The notes below the pieces were generated by a model. The model saw only the letters and a program-made list of their open reading frames with translations, was not told where the DNA came from and did no database searches. From NCBI RefSeq assembly GCF_011751765.2, contig NZ_CP061169.1, positions 1,488,001 to 1,552,000 on the forward strand: a stretch of 64,000 nt of DNA, written 5' to 3'. This document shows, piece after piece, positions 1 through 12,676 of this stretch. The stretch comes from Paramicrobacterium chengjingii. Its GTDB lineage: Bacteria > Actinomycetota > Actinomycetes > Actinomycetales > Microbacteriaceae. A program made the translations under genes and the position numbers. Each line of letters opens with the position of its first letter. Within the stretch, counting starts at the first letter, position 1.

Positions 1-1
1 G

Positions 2-766
2 CAGGTTCCTGTTCTCGTCGACCTCTGGGCCGAGTGGTGTGGCCCATGCAAACAGCTCACGCCGGTTCTCGAGAAGGTCGTTGCCGAATACGCTGGCAAG
101 ATCTTGCTGATGAAGGTGGACGTCGACACCAACCCGCAACTTGCGCAGGTTTTTCAGGCACAGTCGATTCCCACGGTCGGTGTGCTGCTCGGCGGACGCC
201 CGATGCAGGTGTTCCAAGGTGCCGTTCCCGAAGCGCAGGTGCGCGAGGTCATCGAGCAAGTGCTGCAGATTGCGGCGCAGAACGGGGTCACTGGTACAGC
301 GACGGTGTCGGAAGGCACCCTCGAGTCGGAGGAGAAGGATCCCGAACCGGAGCCGCTCCCACCTCTGCACCAGGAAGCTCTGGACGCCATTGAACGCGGG
401 GACTTCGATGCTGCCGTCGCCGCGTATGACAAGGCAATTGCGCAGAACCCCAAGGACGATGAGGCGAAGGCCGGGCGTGCACAGGTGCGCCTGCTTGTTC
501 GTGTGAACGGAGCGTCACTCGACGAGGCGCGCAGTGCCGCAGCATCCGCCCCTTTCGATGTTGACGCACAGCTGGCCGTCGCCGATCTCGACGTGTCTGG
601 TGGTCATATCGACGACGCTTTTGACCGGCTTCTCACACTGTTTCCTCACGTGGACGACGACGGCAAGACGACGGTGCGCGAGCGACTACTTGAACTCTTC
701 GAGATTGTCGGTGCAGACCCGCGTGTAACCAAGGCGCGTGCTCGGCTGGCGGGCCTGCTGTTCTGA
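2..766 (+). CDS. YbbN/CnoX-type thioredoxin-TPR protein, 5' end cut by window edge
   Basis: The reading frame enters from the left edge and gives 254 residues to a TGA stop. A thioredoxin fold is clear: the active site WCGPC lies at visible residues 12-16, and the cis-proline loop (SIPTVGVLLGG) follows. The C-terminal half is acidic and helical with a TPR-like segment (ALDAIERGDFDAAVAAYDKA), which is the YbbN (co-chaperone/chaperedoxin) layout rather than a plain thioredoxin. The family protects proteins under oxidative stress in the cytoplasm. The first ATG inside the frame (position 104) lies after the active site and so is not the start. Roughly 40-50 N-terminal residues are probably missing. 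The next gene converges from the other strand 3 bp away. Confidence 0.88.
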   Translation, partial: QVPVLVDLWAEWCGPCKQLTPVLEKVVAEYAGKILLMKVDVDTNPQLAQVFQAQSIPTVGVLLGGRPMQVFQGAVPEAQVREVIEQVLQIAAQNGVTGTATVSEGTLESEEKDPEPEPLPPLHQEALDAIERGDFDAAVAAYDKAIAQNPKDDEAKAGRAQVRLLVRVNGASLDEARSAAASAPFDVDAQLAVADLDVSGGHIDDAFDRLLTLFPHVDDDGKTTVRERLLELFEIVGADPRVTKARARLAGLLF

Positions 767-769
767 GCG

Positions 770-1267
770 CTACCTGGAGATCAGGGGCGCCGTCGTGCCG
801 CGCGTGAGCGCAAGGAGATCGGCAGGAGAAATCTCGATATCGAGACCACGCCGTCCACCCGAGACAAACACGGTGGGGTGTTCGAGAGACGAATCGTCGA
901 TGACTGTCGGCAGGAGTGACTTCTGTGCGAGTGGGCTGATACCTCCCACGACGTAGCCTGTTTTCCGTTGTGCGACCGCGGGGTCGGCAAGCCGCACCCG
1001 CTTGACGCCGAGACATGAGGCCACGGCGGAGAGTCGCATGCGCGAATTCACAGGAACTATGGCGACGGCAAGCCGATCGCCAGCATCGACGACGAGGGTC
1101 TTGTAGATGCGCTCTGCAGCAACATTGAGCATTCTCGCTGCCTCCGCGCCAAAATCGGTCACCGTCGAATCGTGACGGTATCTGTGCAACGTGAACGGCA
1201 CGTTGCTCGCCGTGAGCAAGCGTGTCGCCGGGGTTCCACCCGTTGCCGGTGTGCCCGGTTTCGACAT
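770..1267 (-). CDS. ybaK: YbaK/EbsC-type Cys-tRNA(Pro) deacylase
   Basis: 165 residues. It matches the YbaK branch of the prolyl-tRNA synthetase editing-domain superfamily, which hydrolyses Cys-tRNA(Pro) formed by mistake and so protects translation fidelity. Visible hallmarks are the invariant lysine in IYKTLVV (Lys56) and the glycine-rich GGISPLAQK loop near residue 108. The length is typical for the family. ATG at 1267 has a good ribosome-binding site (GGAGAG) upstream. It is transcribed away from the cysteine desulfurase gene, with a shared intergenic region of about 110 bp. Deacylation of other Ala/Pro-type mischarged tRNAs is possible within this superfamily. Confidence 0.9.
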   Translation of the reverse strand: MSKPGTPATGGTPATRLLTASNVPFTLHRYRHDSTVTDFGAEAARMLNVAAERIYKTLVVDAGDRLAVAIVPVNSRMRLSAVASCLGVKRVRLADPAVAQRKTGYVVGGISPLAQKSLLPTVIDDSSLEHPTVFVSGGRRGLDIEISPADLLALTRGTTAPLISR

Positions 1268-1377
1268 GAACTCTCCGATCGTGCTCGCGACGCTCGAGTG
1301 CCGATACCTCGCTTGACGGATCTAGAGTAGTGAATGCAGCGCGATTCGGCATTGCACACACCGGCGAAAGGCATCAC

Positions 1378-2592
1378 GTGAGCGTGTATCTCGATCATGC
1401 CGCCACGACTCCCATGCGTGCGGAGTCACGCGCGGCGTACACTGACGCGCTCGATATCGTCGGCAACCCGGCATCAATTCACGGAGTCGGGCAGAGGGCA
1501 AAGCAGCTTCTCGAAGAGTCGCGAGAGACTATCGCGCGCTCGATCGGCTGCGACTCGATCGAAGTGATTCTCACCTCGGGCGGAACAGAAGCGATCAACC
1601 TCGCGCTTAAGGGACTGTTCTGGTCGCGCAATGCCGAGGGAACGCGTCCGATCATTCTCGCGCCGGGAGGCGAACATCACGCGACGATCGACACGCTCGA
1701 TTGGCTTGCCGCACACGACCACGCGGACGTTCGATGGCTTCCGCTCGACGCCGAGGGAACTTTGCAGCCGGGCGTGCTCGACGCGGCACTGACCGAGGCG
1801 CACGGGAGTTGCGCCGTTGCCACAGTCATCTACGCGAACAACGAGGTCGGCACTGTTCAACCGATTGTCGAACTCGGCCGGGTTGCTGCACGGCATGGGG
1901 TTCCGCTTCACGCCGATGCGGTGGCGGCATACGGTCACGTCCCCATCGACATCGCGGACCTGCGTGCGACGAGCGGGGCGTCGGAAGCATCCGGACTTGT
2001 TGCCGTGAGCGTGTCTGCACATAAAATCGGGGGGCCGGTGGGAATCGGCGCCCTCTATCTCTCTCGAAGTGCGACGGTGGAACCGCTGCTTCATGGGGGA
2101 GGGCAGCAGCGTAACGTGCGATCGGGAACCCAGGATGTCGCGGGCACGGTCGCCTTCGCGAGGGCGGCTGAGCTTGCAATACGCGAGCGTGTCGATGAAT
2201 CGGAGCGACTCAGCGAGCTCAGAGACGTGCTGATTGCGGGTGTTCACGATGCAGTGCCCGACGCGCATGTCAACGGGTCGCGCTCTCAACGCCTCGCGAA
2301 TAACGCTCACTTCTCGTTTCCCGGATGCGAAGGCGACTCGCTGCTCTTTCTGCTCGACATGGCCGGATTCGCGGTATCGACGGGTTCCGCCTGCCAGGCG
2401 GGCATTCCCGAGCCGTCGCATGTTCTGCAAGCCATGGGGCGTGACGAGCGTGAATCGCGCGGCGCACTGCGGGTGAGTCTCGGTCGCACAACAACGCGCG
2501 CCGACATCGACGCATTTCTCCGCGCGCTTCCCGAAGCGCATCGGCAGGCGAAGAAGGCCGGACTCGCCGACCGAGACGTGACACGGCGCTGA
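1378..2592 (+). CDS. Cysteine desulfurase (NifS/IscS family, class V aminotransferase fold)
   Basis: 404 residues from GTG at 1378, which has a GAAAGG ribosome-binding site 6 bp upstream and puts the family N-terminus (VYLDHAATTPM) at the protein start. An in-frame GTG at 1330 would add 16 unrelated residues. The PLP-binding lysine is Lys216 in SAHKIGGP, and the persulfide cysteine is Cys339 in STGSACQAG. The enzyme takes sulfur from cysteine as an enzyme-bound persulfide. Its mnmA neighbour, 30 bp downstream on the same strand, strongly suggests that it feeds sulfur to tRNA 2-thiouridylation, possibly also to Fe-S assembly. Confidence 0.93.
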   Translation: MSVYLDHAATTPMRAESRAAYTDALDIVGNPASIHGVGQRAKQLLEESRETIARSIGCDSIEVILTSGGTEAINLALKGLFWSRNAEGTRPIILAPGGEHHATIDTLDWLAAHDHADVRWLPLDAEGTLQPGVLDAALTEAHGSCAVATVIYANNEVGTVQPIVELGRVAARHGVPLHADAVAAYGHVPIDIADLRATSGASEASGLVAVSVSAHKIGGPVGIGALYLSRSATVEPLLHGGGQQRNVRSGTQDVAGTVAFARAAELAIRERVDESERLSELRDVLIAGVHDAVPDAHVNGSRSQRLANNAHFSFPGCEGDSLLFLLDMAGFAVSTGSACQAGIPEPSHVLQAMGRDERESRGALRVSLGRTTTRADIDAFLRALPEAHRQAKKAGLADRDVTRR

Positions 2593-2622
2593 CATTCAGC
2601 CGCGCGGACGTAAACTGGAACG

Positions 2623-3744
2623 ATGAAGGTTCTCGCTGCTATGTCCGGAGGCGTCGACTCTGCGGTGGCCGCCGCCCGAGTTGTTGACGCGGGCCACGAG
2701 GTCGTTGGTGTTCACCTGGCGCTCAGCCGCATGCCCGGCACGCTGCGCACAGGCAGTCGCGGGTGCTGCACCATCGAGGACTCGATGGACGCGCAGCGCG
2801 CTGCAAACATGATCGGGATCCCGTACTACGTATGGGATTTTTCAGAGCGGTTCAAAGAAGATGTCGTTGACGACTTCATCGCCGAGTACGCGGCGGGCCG
2901 CACTCCAAACCCGTGTCTGCGTTGCAACGAGAAGATCAAATTCGCCGCACTGCTCGAGAAGGCGCTCGACCTCGGGTTCGACGCCGTCTGCACGGGGCAC
3001 TATGCCAGCATCCGGTATGACGCAGACGGTCACCGCGAAATGCACAGGGCAAGCGCGTGGGCGAAGGACCAGTCATATGTGCTCGGCGTGCTCACTGCCG
3101 ATCAGCTTGAACACTCCCTCTTTCCGCTCGGAGATACGCCGTCGAAGGATCTCGTGCGGGCTGAGGCTGCCGAGCGCGGCTTCACCGTGGCGAGCAAGCC
3201 AGACAGCCACGACATATGCTTCATTCCCGACGGTGATACGCGCGGATGGCTTGCCGAACACGTCGGCGCGGAGTCGGGTGAGATCCGTGACCGGGAGGGC
3301 AACATTGTCGGCAACCACGAGGGTGCTCACGCATACACCGTCGGGCAGCGGCGTGGTCTGAACCTTGGTGTTCCCGCACCGGATGGCCGGCCGCGATTCG
3401 TGCTCGAAGTGAAGCCGCGAAGCAACGAAGTGATTGTCGGTCCGAAGGAAGCGCTGGCGATTGCCGAGATCGCTGGTTGCCGGTACAGCTGGGCGGGTCT
3501 TCCGCCTCAGAACGCTGAAGTCGAGTTTTCGTGCGCGGTTCAGATTCGGGCACACGCAGATCCCGTTCCCGCCGTCGCCGTCATGAGCGCGAACGAGGAA
3601 TCGGGCGAGCGTGAGGTGGTTGTGCGCCCCGAGACTCCGCTCGACGGAGTGGCTCCGGGCCAGAGCGCCGTGCTGTACGTGGGAACCCGGGTGCTCGGAC
3701 AGTTCACTATCGACCGAACGGTGAGTGCCGTTCCCGTCGGAGCG

Positions 3745-3753
<9 letters not shown>
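2623..3753 (+). CDS. mnmA: tRNA-specific 2-thiouridylase MnmA
   Basis: 376 residues. The N-terminal PP-loop pyrophosphatase motif SGGVDS is at residues 8-13. The two catalytic cysteines are Cys98 in TPNPCLRC and Cys199 in [11 protein letters not shown], the expected disulfide pair that carries the sulfur. MnmA adenylates and thiolates U34 of tRNA-Lys, -Glu and -Gln in the cytoplasm. The C-terminal beta-barrel region is present and the length is normal. It is probably co-transcribed with the upstream cysteine desulfurase. Its last 9 bases overlap the 3' end of the convergent IclR-family gene. Confidence 0.96.
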
Positions 3754-6850
<3,097 letters not shown>

Positions 6851-6857
6851 TCCAGAT

Positions 6858-8540
6858 TCAGGTGTCGAGAAGCGATTCCCGCACATCTTTTCGCAGAACT
6901 TTGCCGATGAGTGACTTCGGTAGTTCATCGACCTGGACGATACGGCGTGGAACCTTATACGGAGTGAGAATGTCGCGGGCGAAGGCCCGCAGCTCCTCTG
7001 GGTCGATGGTTGCGCCCGGGGCTGCGGTGACTGCTGCGACGACGTCTTCGCCTGAATGCTTACTTGGCAGACCGACAACGGCCGCTTCGTCAACACTGGG
7101 GTGCGAGCAGAGGGCATTCTCCACTTCGGACGGCGACACGTTGAACCCGCCAGTGATGATGAGCTCCTTCTTACGGTCAACGACCGCCACAAACCCCTCG
7201 TCATCGAGTGTGACGATGTCGCCCGTACGGAACCAGCCGTCATCGGTGAACACCGCGGCCGTCTCGTCAGGTTTGTTGAAGTAGCCGCTGAATACCTGGG
7301 GTCCTCGTGCGATGAGCTCGCCGGGTTCCCCACGTTCAACGTCGACAGAGGGGTTCTCCGGATCAACGACGCGAATTTCAGTATTGGGTAAGGGAAGGCC
7401 CACGGTTCCAGCTTTACGCCCCGGTGATACCGGGTTTGCCATAAGCACTGGCGAGCATTCGCTCAGTCCGTACCCCTCAATGAGGTAGCCGTTGGATGCT
7501 TCCTCCCACGGTTCGACGAGGTCTTGCGACAGCGGCATCGCCCCCGAGATGCAGATCTCTGTTCCCTTGAGCGAGACGCCCTTTTCTTGTGCCGCAGAAA
7601 GCAGCCGCTGCGCAATCGGCGGAACCGCGGGGAAGAAGGTGGGTGGATGCTTGCGCACGGCCTTGAGTACGAGGTCGGGATCAAACTTGGGGAACAGTAC
7701 GAGCCGTGCCCCCATGCTCATGGCGAAGGTGAGGCACAGCGTGAGCCCGTACGCATGGAACATCGGCAAAACGGCATAGACAACGCAGTCGCCCGGGGTG
7801 ATTGTCGGAACCCAGGCACGTGCCTGGGCGGCGTTCGCGAGGAGATTGGCGTGCGTGAGCACGGCACCCTTTGGCGACCCGGTTGTGCCGCTTGTGTACT
7901 GAATTACGGCGACGTCGTCCTTTGACGGAGCCGGGTGGTCACCCGCGAGCCGTTCTGAGGCAGTCAGCTGTTCCCAGCGAATTGTGCCGCTGACGGGCGT
8001 GGTGAGTGCACGGCGCGACTCGCGGGCCTTCTTCAACGGCAGCTTCAGCGCCAGGCGCATTCCGGTGGGAAGAGCGCGCGCCACATCAACCGAGATCAGC
8101 GTGCTGACGGCCACATCGTCGGGGAAATCTTTGACCGTACCGACGACGTTGTTCCACACGATCGCCGTCTTCGCACCGTGGTCTTCAAACTGATGCCGCA
8201 GCTCGCGCGCTGTATACAGCGGATTGTGCTCCACGACGATTGCGCCGAGACGCAGCACAGCGTAGAAGGCGACGATGTGCTGCGGGCAGTTGGGGAGGAC
8301 GATCGCTACACGGTCGGCACGGGCAACACCACGACGGCGCAGACCCTCGGCCGCGCGGGACACGGCATCGTCGAGGTCGGCGTACGTGGTTTCGACTCCG
8401 AAGAACTCCAAGGCGGCAGCATCCGGATACGATCGTGCGGACTCAGCGACGATGTCACCGAGCGACCCCGCCACCTCGTCGATCGTGTGCGGAACGTTCG
8501 GTGCATAGCTCGCCAGCCATGGGGCATCTTCTGGAGTCAC
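6858..8540 (-). CDS. Long-chain acyl-CoA ligase / AMP-dependent synthetase (FadD-like)
   Basis: 560 residues. This is a class I adenylate-forming enzyme with the ATP-binding signature YTSGTTGSPKGA (about residue 215), the adenylation motif EGYGLSE, and the C-terminal motif GWFRTGD followed by VDRKKELIITGGFN. Such enzymes activate fatty or other carboxylic acids to acyl-CoA through an acyl-AMP. The chain length cannot be told from sequence. GTG at 8540 has an AGGTGG ribosome-binding site. It converges on ligA (7 bp gap) and is divergent from gatC with about 90 bp between starts. A second paralogue is encoded at 35.1-36.9 kb. Confidence 0.9.
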   Translation of the reverse strand: MTPEDAPWLASYAPNVPHTIDEVAGSLGDIVAESARSYPDAAALEFFGVETTYADLDDAVSRAAEGLRRRGVARADRVAIVLPNCPQHIVAFYAVLRLGAIVVEHNPLYTARELRHQFEDHGAKTAIVWNNVVGTVKDFPDDVAVSTLISVDVARALPTGMRLALKLPLKKARESRRALTTPVSGTIRWEQLTASERLAGDHPAPSKDDVAVIQYTSGTTGSPKGAVLTHANLLANAAQARAWVPTITPGDCVVYAVLPMFHAYGLTLCLTFAMSMGARLVLFPKFDPDLVLKAVRKHPPTFFPAVPPIAQRLLSAAQEKGVSLKGTEICISGAMPLSQDLVEPWEEASNGYLIEGYGLSECSPVLMANPVSPGRKAGTVGLPLPNTEIRVVDPENPSVDVERGEPGELIARGPQVFSGYFNKPDETAAVFTDDGWFRTGDIVTLDDEGFVAVVDRKKELIITGGFNVSPSEVENALCSHPSVDEAAVVGLPSKHSGEDVVAAVTAAPGATIDPEELRAFARDILTPYKVPRRIVQVDELPKSLIGKVLRKDVRESLLDT

Positions 8541-8633
8541 CCATCCACCTTAACGCCGGTGGCGGTCAGAACCTCACGTCTGCTTCACCGCCTAGAATGG
8601 TCAGATACCCCACGATCCATGTGACGGAGACCT

Positions 8634-8933
8634 ATGTCTGAAATATCCGAGGAGCAGGTGGCGCACCTCGCGGGCCTCGCTCGAATCGCGCTCACTGATG
8701 AAGAGATCACGAATCTCACATCAGAACTCGACCAGATTGTCGACAGCATCGCGAAGGTGCAAGAAGTCGCGACCGCCGATGTGCCAGCGACGAGCCACCC
8801 CATCCCGTTGCGCAATGTCTACCGGCCCGACGTCGTCGGCGACACGCTGACACAGGAGCAGGCCCTGCAGAACGCACCGGACGACGACGGGGAGCGCTTT
8901 GTCGTGTCCGCGATTCTGGGGGAGGAGCAGTAG
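8634..8933 (+). CDS. gatC: Asp/Glu-tRNA(Asn/Gln) amidotransferase subunit C
   Basis: 99 residues with the GatC signature [16 protein letters not shown] near the N-terminus and a C-terminal segment rich in Asp and Pro ([18 protein letters not shown]). GatC wraps around GatA and stabilises the GatA-GatB interface. It is the first gene of a tight gatC-gatA-gatB operon; its TAG shares a base with the GTG of gatA. ATG at 8634 is preceded by GGAGAC. GatCAB implies that this organism makes Gln-tRNA(Gln), and perhaps Asn-tRNA(Asn), by amidation of mischarged tRNA. Confidence 0.96.
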   Translation: MSEISEEQVAHLAGLARIALTDEEITNLTSELDQIVDSIAKVQEVATADVPATSHPIPLRNVYRPDVVGDTLTQEQALQNAPDDDGERFVVSAILGEEQ

Positions 8934-10447
8934 TGAGCGATATCACCGAACTGTCCGCAGCAGATCTGTCGGCGAAGCTCTCGTCTGGGGAGGTCAGCTC
9001 TGTCGAGGCCACGCGCGCGCACCTCGCCCGCATCTCTGCCGTCGAGGGAGACGTTCATGCGTTCCTCCACGTGTCGGACCACGCTCTCGACGTTGCCGCA
9101 GACATTGATGCACGCCGCGCCGCCGGTGAAGAGCTCGGTCCCGTCGCAGGCGTCCCTCTCGCGATCAAGGACGTTCTCGTCACCAACGACATGCCGTCTA
9201 CGTCGGGAAGCCGCATTCTCGAGGGTTACATGTCGCCGTTTGACGCGACAGCTGTCGAACGCTCGCGCACGGCCGGATTCGTCCCCCTGGGAAAGACGAA
9301 TATGGACGAATTCGCCATGGGATCCTCGACGGAGCACTCAGCGTACGGGCCAACGCATAACCCCTGGGATCTTGAGCGCATTCCGGGAGGGTCCGGGGGA
9401 GGATCCGCCGCAGCCGTTGCAGCGTTCGAAGCACCGCTCGCTCTTGGCAGCGACACGGGTGGATCGATTCGTCAGCCCGCCCACGTCACGGGCACTGTGG
9501 GCGTCAAGCCGACGTATGGCGCGGTCAGCCGTTACGGTGCGATTGCGCTTGCGTCATCGCTTGACCAGATCGGCCCGGTGTCGCGAACCGTGCTCGATGC
9601 CGGCCTGCTGCAGGACGTCATTCAGGGGCATGACCCGCGCGACTCGACATCGCTTGCAGACACCTGGCCGTCGATGGCGGATGCCGCACGGGCCGGCGCT
9701 CGCGGTGACGGAGTCAAGGGACTCAAGATCGGCGTCATTGCCGATCTCATGGGGCCCGGCATCCAAAGCGGTGTCGCATTGCGCTTTCGCGAAGCCCTCG
9801 ACGTCCTCGAGAAGAACGGGGCTGAGATCGTCGAGACTTCGGCGCCCCACTTCGAGTACGCCGTTGCCGCCTACTACCTCATTCTGCCGGCAGAGGCTTC
9901 GTCGAACCTTGCCCGGTTCGACTCCGTGCGCTTCGGACTTCGCGTCACCCCCGAATCCGGAGGAACCGTTGAGCAGGTGATGGCCGCAAGCCGTGAAGCC
10001 GGATTCGGGCCTGAAGTGAAGCGACGTATCATTCTGGGAACGTACGCGCTCAGCGCCGGGTACTACGACGCTTATTACGGAAGCGCGCAAAAGGTTCGCA
10101 CGCTCATTCAGCAGGACTTCGAGGGCGCATTCGCTCAGGTCGACGTGCTTGCGAGCCCAAGCGCGCCGACAACGGCATTCAAGTTCGGCGAGAAGCTCGA
10201 CGACCCCATGGCGATGTACCTGAACGACGTCACAACAATTCCCGCCAACCTGGCAGGTGTTCCCGGCATCAGCGTGCCCGTTGGGCTCGCTCCAGAAGAC
10301 GGGCTTCCCGTCGGCATCCAATTCATGGCTCCGGCGCGTGAAGACGCGCGGTTGTATCAGGTGGGCGCGTCGCTTGAAGCGCTTCTGGAATCAGGGTGGG
10401 GACACACGCTTATGTCACAGGCACCGCAGCTGGGAGGAAAGCACTGA
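8933..10447 (+). CDS. gatA: Asp/Glu-tRNA(Asn/Gln) amidotransferase subunit A
   Basis: 504 residues of the amidase-signature family. The Ser-cisSer-Lys triad is complete: Lys79 in PLAIKDV, Ser154 in the GGSGGGS loop, and nucleophile Ser178 in [11 protein letters not shown]. GatA releases ammonia from glutamine and channels it to GatB. The start is GTG at 8933, overlapping the gatC stop by one base. The stop overlaps the gatB ATG by one base (TGATG), a sign of translational coupling. Confidence 0.97.
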   Translation: MSDITELSAADLSAKLSSGEVSSVEATRAHLARISAVEGDVHAFLHVSDHALDVAADIDARRAAGEELGPVAGVPLAIKDVLVTNDMPSTSGSRILEGYMSPFDATAVERSRTAGFVPLGKTNMDEFAMGSSTEHSAYGPTHNPWDLERIPGGSGGGSAAAVAAFEAPLALGSDTGGSIRQPAHVTGTVGVKPTYGAVSRYGAIALASSLDQIGPVSRTVLDAGLLQDVIQGHDPRDSTSLADTWPSMADAARAGARGDGVKGLKIGVIADLMGPGIQSGVALRFREALDVLEKNGAEIVETSAPHFEYAVAAYYLILPAEASSNLARFDSVRFGLRVTPESGGTVEQVMAASREAGFGPEVKRRIILGTYALSAGYYDAYYGSAQKVRTLIQQDFEGAFAQVDVLASPSAPTTAFKFGEKLDDPMAMYLNDVTTIPANLAGVPGISVPVGLAPEDGLPVGIQFMAPAREDARLYQVGASLEALLESGWGHTLMSQAPQLGGKH

Positions 10448-11943
10448 TGTCGACCGCTGAACTCATGGACTTCGATGAGGCCATCGAAAAGTTTGAGCCC
10501 GTGCTGGGGTTCGAAGTTCACATTGAACTCGGAACCAAGACGAAGATGTTCTCGGCTGCACCAAACGGTTTCGGGGATGCGCCAAACACCAACGTCTCAC
10601 CCGTGTGTCTCGGCCTTCCCGGCTCGCTTCCAGTCGTCAACGAGCAGGCCGTGCGCTATTCGATCAGCCTCGGCCTCGCGCTCGGCTGCTCCATTGCCGA
10701 ATCATCATCGTTCGCACGAAAGAACTACTTCTACCCCGATCTGGCGAAAAACTACCAGATCTCCCAGTTCGACGAGCCGATCGCTTTTGAGGGCGAAGTC
10801 GAGGTGGAACTGTCTGACGGCAGTATCCGCCGCATTCCCATCGAACGTGCGCACATGGAAGAAGACGCGGGCAAACTCACACACGTGGGCACGAGCGGAC
10901 GCATTCAAGGCGCCGATCACTCGCTCGTCGACTACAACCGTGCGGGCGTGCCCCTCGTGGAGATTGTGACTCACCCGATTTTCGGCGCGGGCGCACTTGC
11001 ACCCGAGATCGCGAAGGCCTACGTCGCGACGATTCGCGACATTGTCATCTCGTTGGGAATCTCTGAGGCGCGCATGGAACGCGGCAACCTGCGCTGCGAC
11101 GCAAACGTCTCGCTTCGCCCCTATGGGCAGGAGAAGCTCGGCACGCGCACCGAGACGAAGAACGTCAACTCAATGCGGTCAGTTGAGCGCGCCGTGCGCT
11201 ATGAGATTCGTCGACAGGCAGCGATCCTCGAAGCCGGTGGAACGATCACACAGGAGACCCGCCACTGGCACGAAGACACGGGCACGACTTCAGCGGGGCG
11301 CCCGAAGAGCGACGCAGATGACTATCGGTACTTCCCTGAGCCTGACTTGCTTCCTGTCGTACCGAGCGCCGATTTGATTGACGAACTCCGAGCAGCTCTT
11401 CCGGAGCCGCCAGCGGCCAGGCGACGACGGCTTAAGGCCGAGTGGGACTTCACCGATCTGGAGTTTCAAGACGTACAGAATGGCGGACTTGTGAACGAGG
11501 TTGCCGCCACGATTGCTGCGGGTGCCTCGCCTGCAGCCGCACGCAAGTGGTGGACGGGCGAGATCTCGCGACTCGCCAACGCACGCGGTGACGAGCCGAC
11601 GTCGTTGATCACTCCGCAAAGCGTCGCCGAGCTCACGAAGCTCGTCGACGACGGAACGCTCACGGACAAGCTGGCGCGTCAGGTACTCGAAGGCGTCATC
11701 GATGGCGAGGGAACCCCCTCTGACGTTGTCGACAAGCGCGGCCTTGCCGTCGTGTCTGACGACGGAGCCCTCATCGCCGCGATCGACGATGCACTCGCTG
11801 CACAGCCCGACGTCCTGCAGAAGATCAAGGATGGAAAGGTCCAGGCGGCCGGAGCGATCATTGGTGCCGTCATGAAGGCAATGCGCGGACAGGCCGACGC
11901 CGCGCGCGTTCGCGAACTCATTCTGGAGCGCGCCTCCGAATAA
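10447..11943 (+). CDS. gatB: Asp/Glu-tRNA(Asn/Gln) amidotransferase subunit B
   Basis: 498 residues from ATG at 10447. An in-frame codon 17 triplets earlier lies inside gatA and is less likely. The N-terminal kinase-like domain begins with the family pattern [20 protein letters not shown] and contains [17 protein letters not shown] tail domain (YqeY-like) follows from about residue 360. GatB phosphorylates the tRNA-bound Glu/Asp and amidates it with ammonia from GatA. It closes the gatCAB operon; a hairpin terminator candidate lies 12 bp after the stop. Confidence 0.97.
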   Translation: MSTAELMDFDEAIEKFEPVLGFEVHIELGTKTKMFSAAPNGFGDAPNTNVSPVCLGLPGSLPVVNEQAVRYSISLGLALGCSIAESSSFARKNYFYPDLAKNYQISQFDEPIAFEGEVEVELSDGSIRRIPIERAHMEEDAGKLTHVGTSGRIQGADHSLVDYNRAGVPLVEIVTHPIFGAGALAPEIAKAYVATIRDIVISLGISEARMERGNLRCDANVSLRPYGQEKLGTRTETKNVNSMRSVERAVRYEIRRQAAILEAGGTITQETRHWHEDTGTTSAGRPKSDADDYRYFPEPDLLPVVPSADLIDELRAALPEPPAARRRRLKAEWDFTDLEFQDVQNGGLVNEVAATIAAGASPAAARKWWTGEISRLANARGDEPTSLITPQSVAELTKLVDDGTLTDKLARQVLEGVIDGEGTPSDVVDKRGLAVVSDDGALIAAIDDALAAQPDVLQKIKDGKVQAAGAIIGAVMKAMRGQADAARVRELILERASE

Positions 11944-11954
11944 CTCCGCGTGCA

Positions 11955-11992
11955 GGCGGCAGCATCCGATTATCTGGTTGGATGCTGTCGCC
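11955..11992 (+). terminator. Putative terminator after gatCAB
   Basis: An inverted repeat with 13-bp arms (11955-11967 and 11980-11992, one G-T pair) and a 12-nt loop follows the gatB stop. It has no U-tract, so it could also be a processing or stability hairpin. Both arms contain the recurrent octamer CAGCATCC/GGATGCTG. Confidence 0.4.
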
Positions 11993-12049
11993 AGCGCGTT
12001 TCGGCATCACGTGCTGGTGTGCACTGACACCGCGGCCTACCATGAAAGC

Positions 12050-12643
12050 ATGCTCGTGGAGGGCACGATTCGTTGGCAGGTCACGGAAGACTGTCCGTGG
12101 GACCTTCTCCTTGCCCTTGCCTTGAGAGACCTCGCCGGGCTTGAAACCACTTGCGCCCCCGACCTTCCACGCGCCATTCCCGATGTCGGCTCCATCGACG
12201 TCTCCGACATTGACGCCCGGATGCTCGCAGCGCAATGGCGCGGCTGGTGGACGGGAATCGTACCTCTGGAAACGCGACCGTTCATCAGCGAGGTGCGTCC
12301 GCCGCATTTCGCGGCGTTTGACCGTGCGCTCGAGCTGCAAGAAGCAATGTACCGAGCGTACGATCGCGCAATGGACTGGGCGCGCATGCGTCGGTATGAG
12401 TATCTCCAGGCCGTCGAGGTGCGCGAGCATCCTCTCGCAGACGTGTACGGGCTCGTACAGAAGCGGCAGTTTGAGTTGAGACGGCAATCGTCATCGTTTC
12501 GCCTCGACCTCGCCGTTCTGCCCCTTGCCGCGCCCGGCGCCTGGGTCGCCGCACCCGACACCATTGTCGTCAGCAAAGCCCTGCGCGATGATGCGAAGGG
12601 CTTCACCGAATGGCTACTCCCTCTGGTGATCGCGCTGGTCTGA
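12050..12643 (+). CDS. Conserved-looking protein of unknown function
   Basis: 197 residues from ATG at 12050. GTG at 12056 is an alternative with better spacing from the GAAAG at 12044. I do not recognise a family. The protein is soluble, with no signal or membrane segment. Trp residues cluster in the first half (IRWQVTEDCPWDLL, QWRGWWTGIVP), a helical charged middle follows (DRAMDWARMRRYEYLQAVEVREH), and the C-terminus is hydrophobic. Codon use resembles its neighbours, and the frame stays open between gatB and dinB with both ends fitting, so it looks like a real gene. Its position gives no firm functional clue. Confidence 0.7.
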   Translation: MLVEGTIRWQVTEDCPWDLLLALALRDLAGLETTCAPDLPRAIPDVGSIDVSDIDARMLAAQWRGWWTGIVPLETRPFISEVRPPHFAAFDRALELQEAMYRAYDRAMDWARMRRYEYLQAVEVREHPLADVYGLVQKRQFELRRQSSSFRLDLAVLPLAAPGAWVAAPDTIVVSKALRDDAKGFTEWLLPLVIALV

Positions 12644-12676
12644 CGGTTTGTCAGACGGGTGCGAGAGAATGGCCAC

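Noticed and set aside
1474..2595. Minus-strand open frame of 373 codons opposite the cysteine desulfurase
   Set aside because: Antisense to a clear gene, with a shadow-like composition rich in Arg and Cys.
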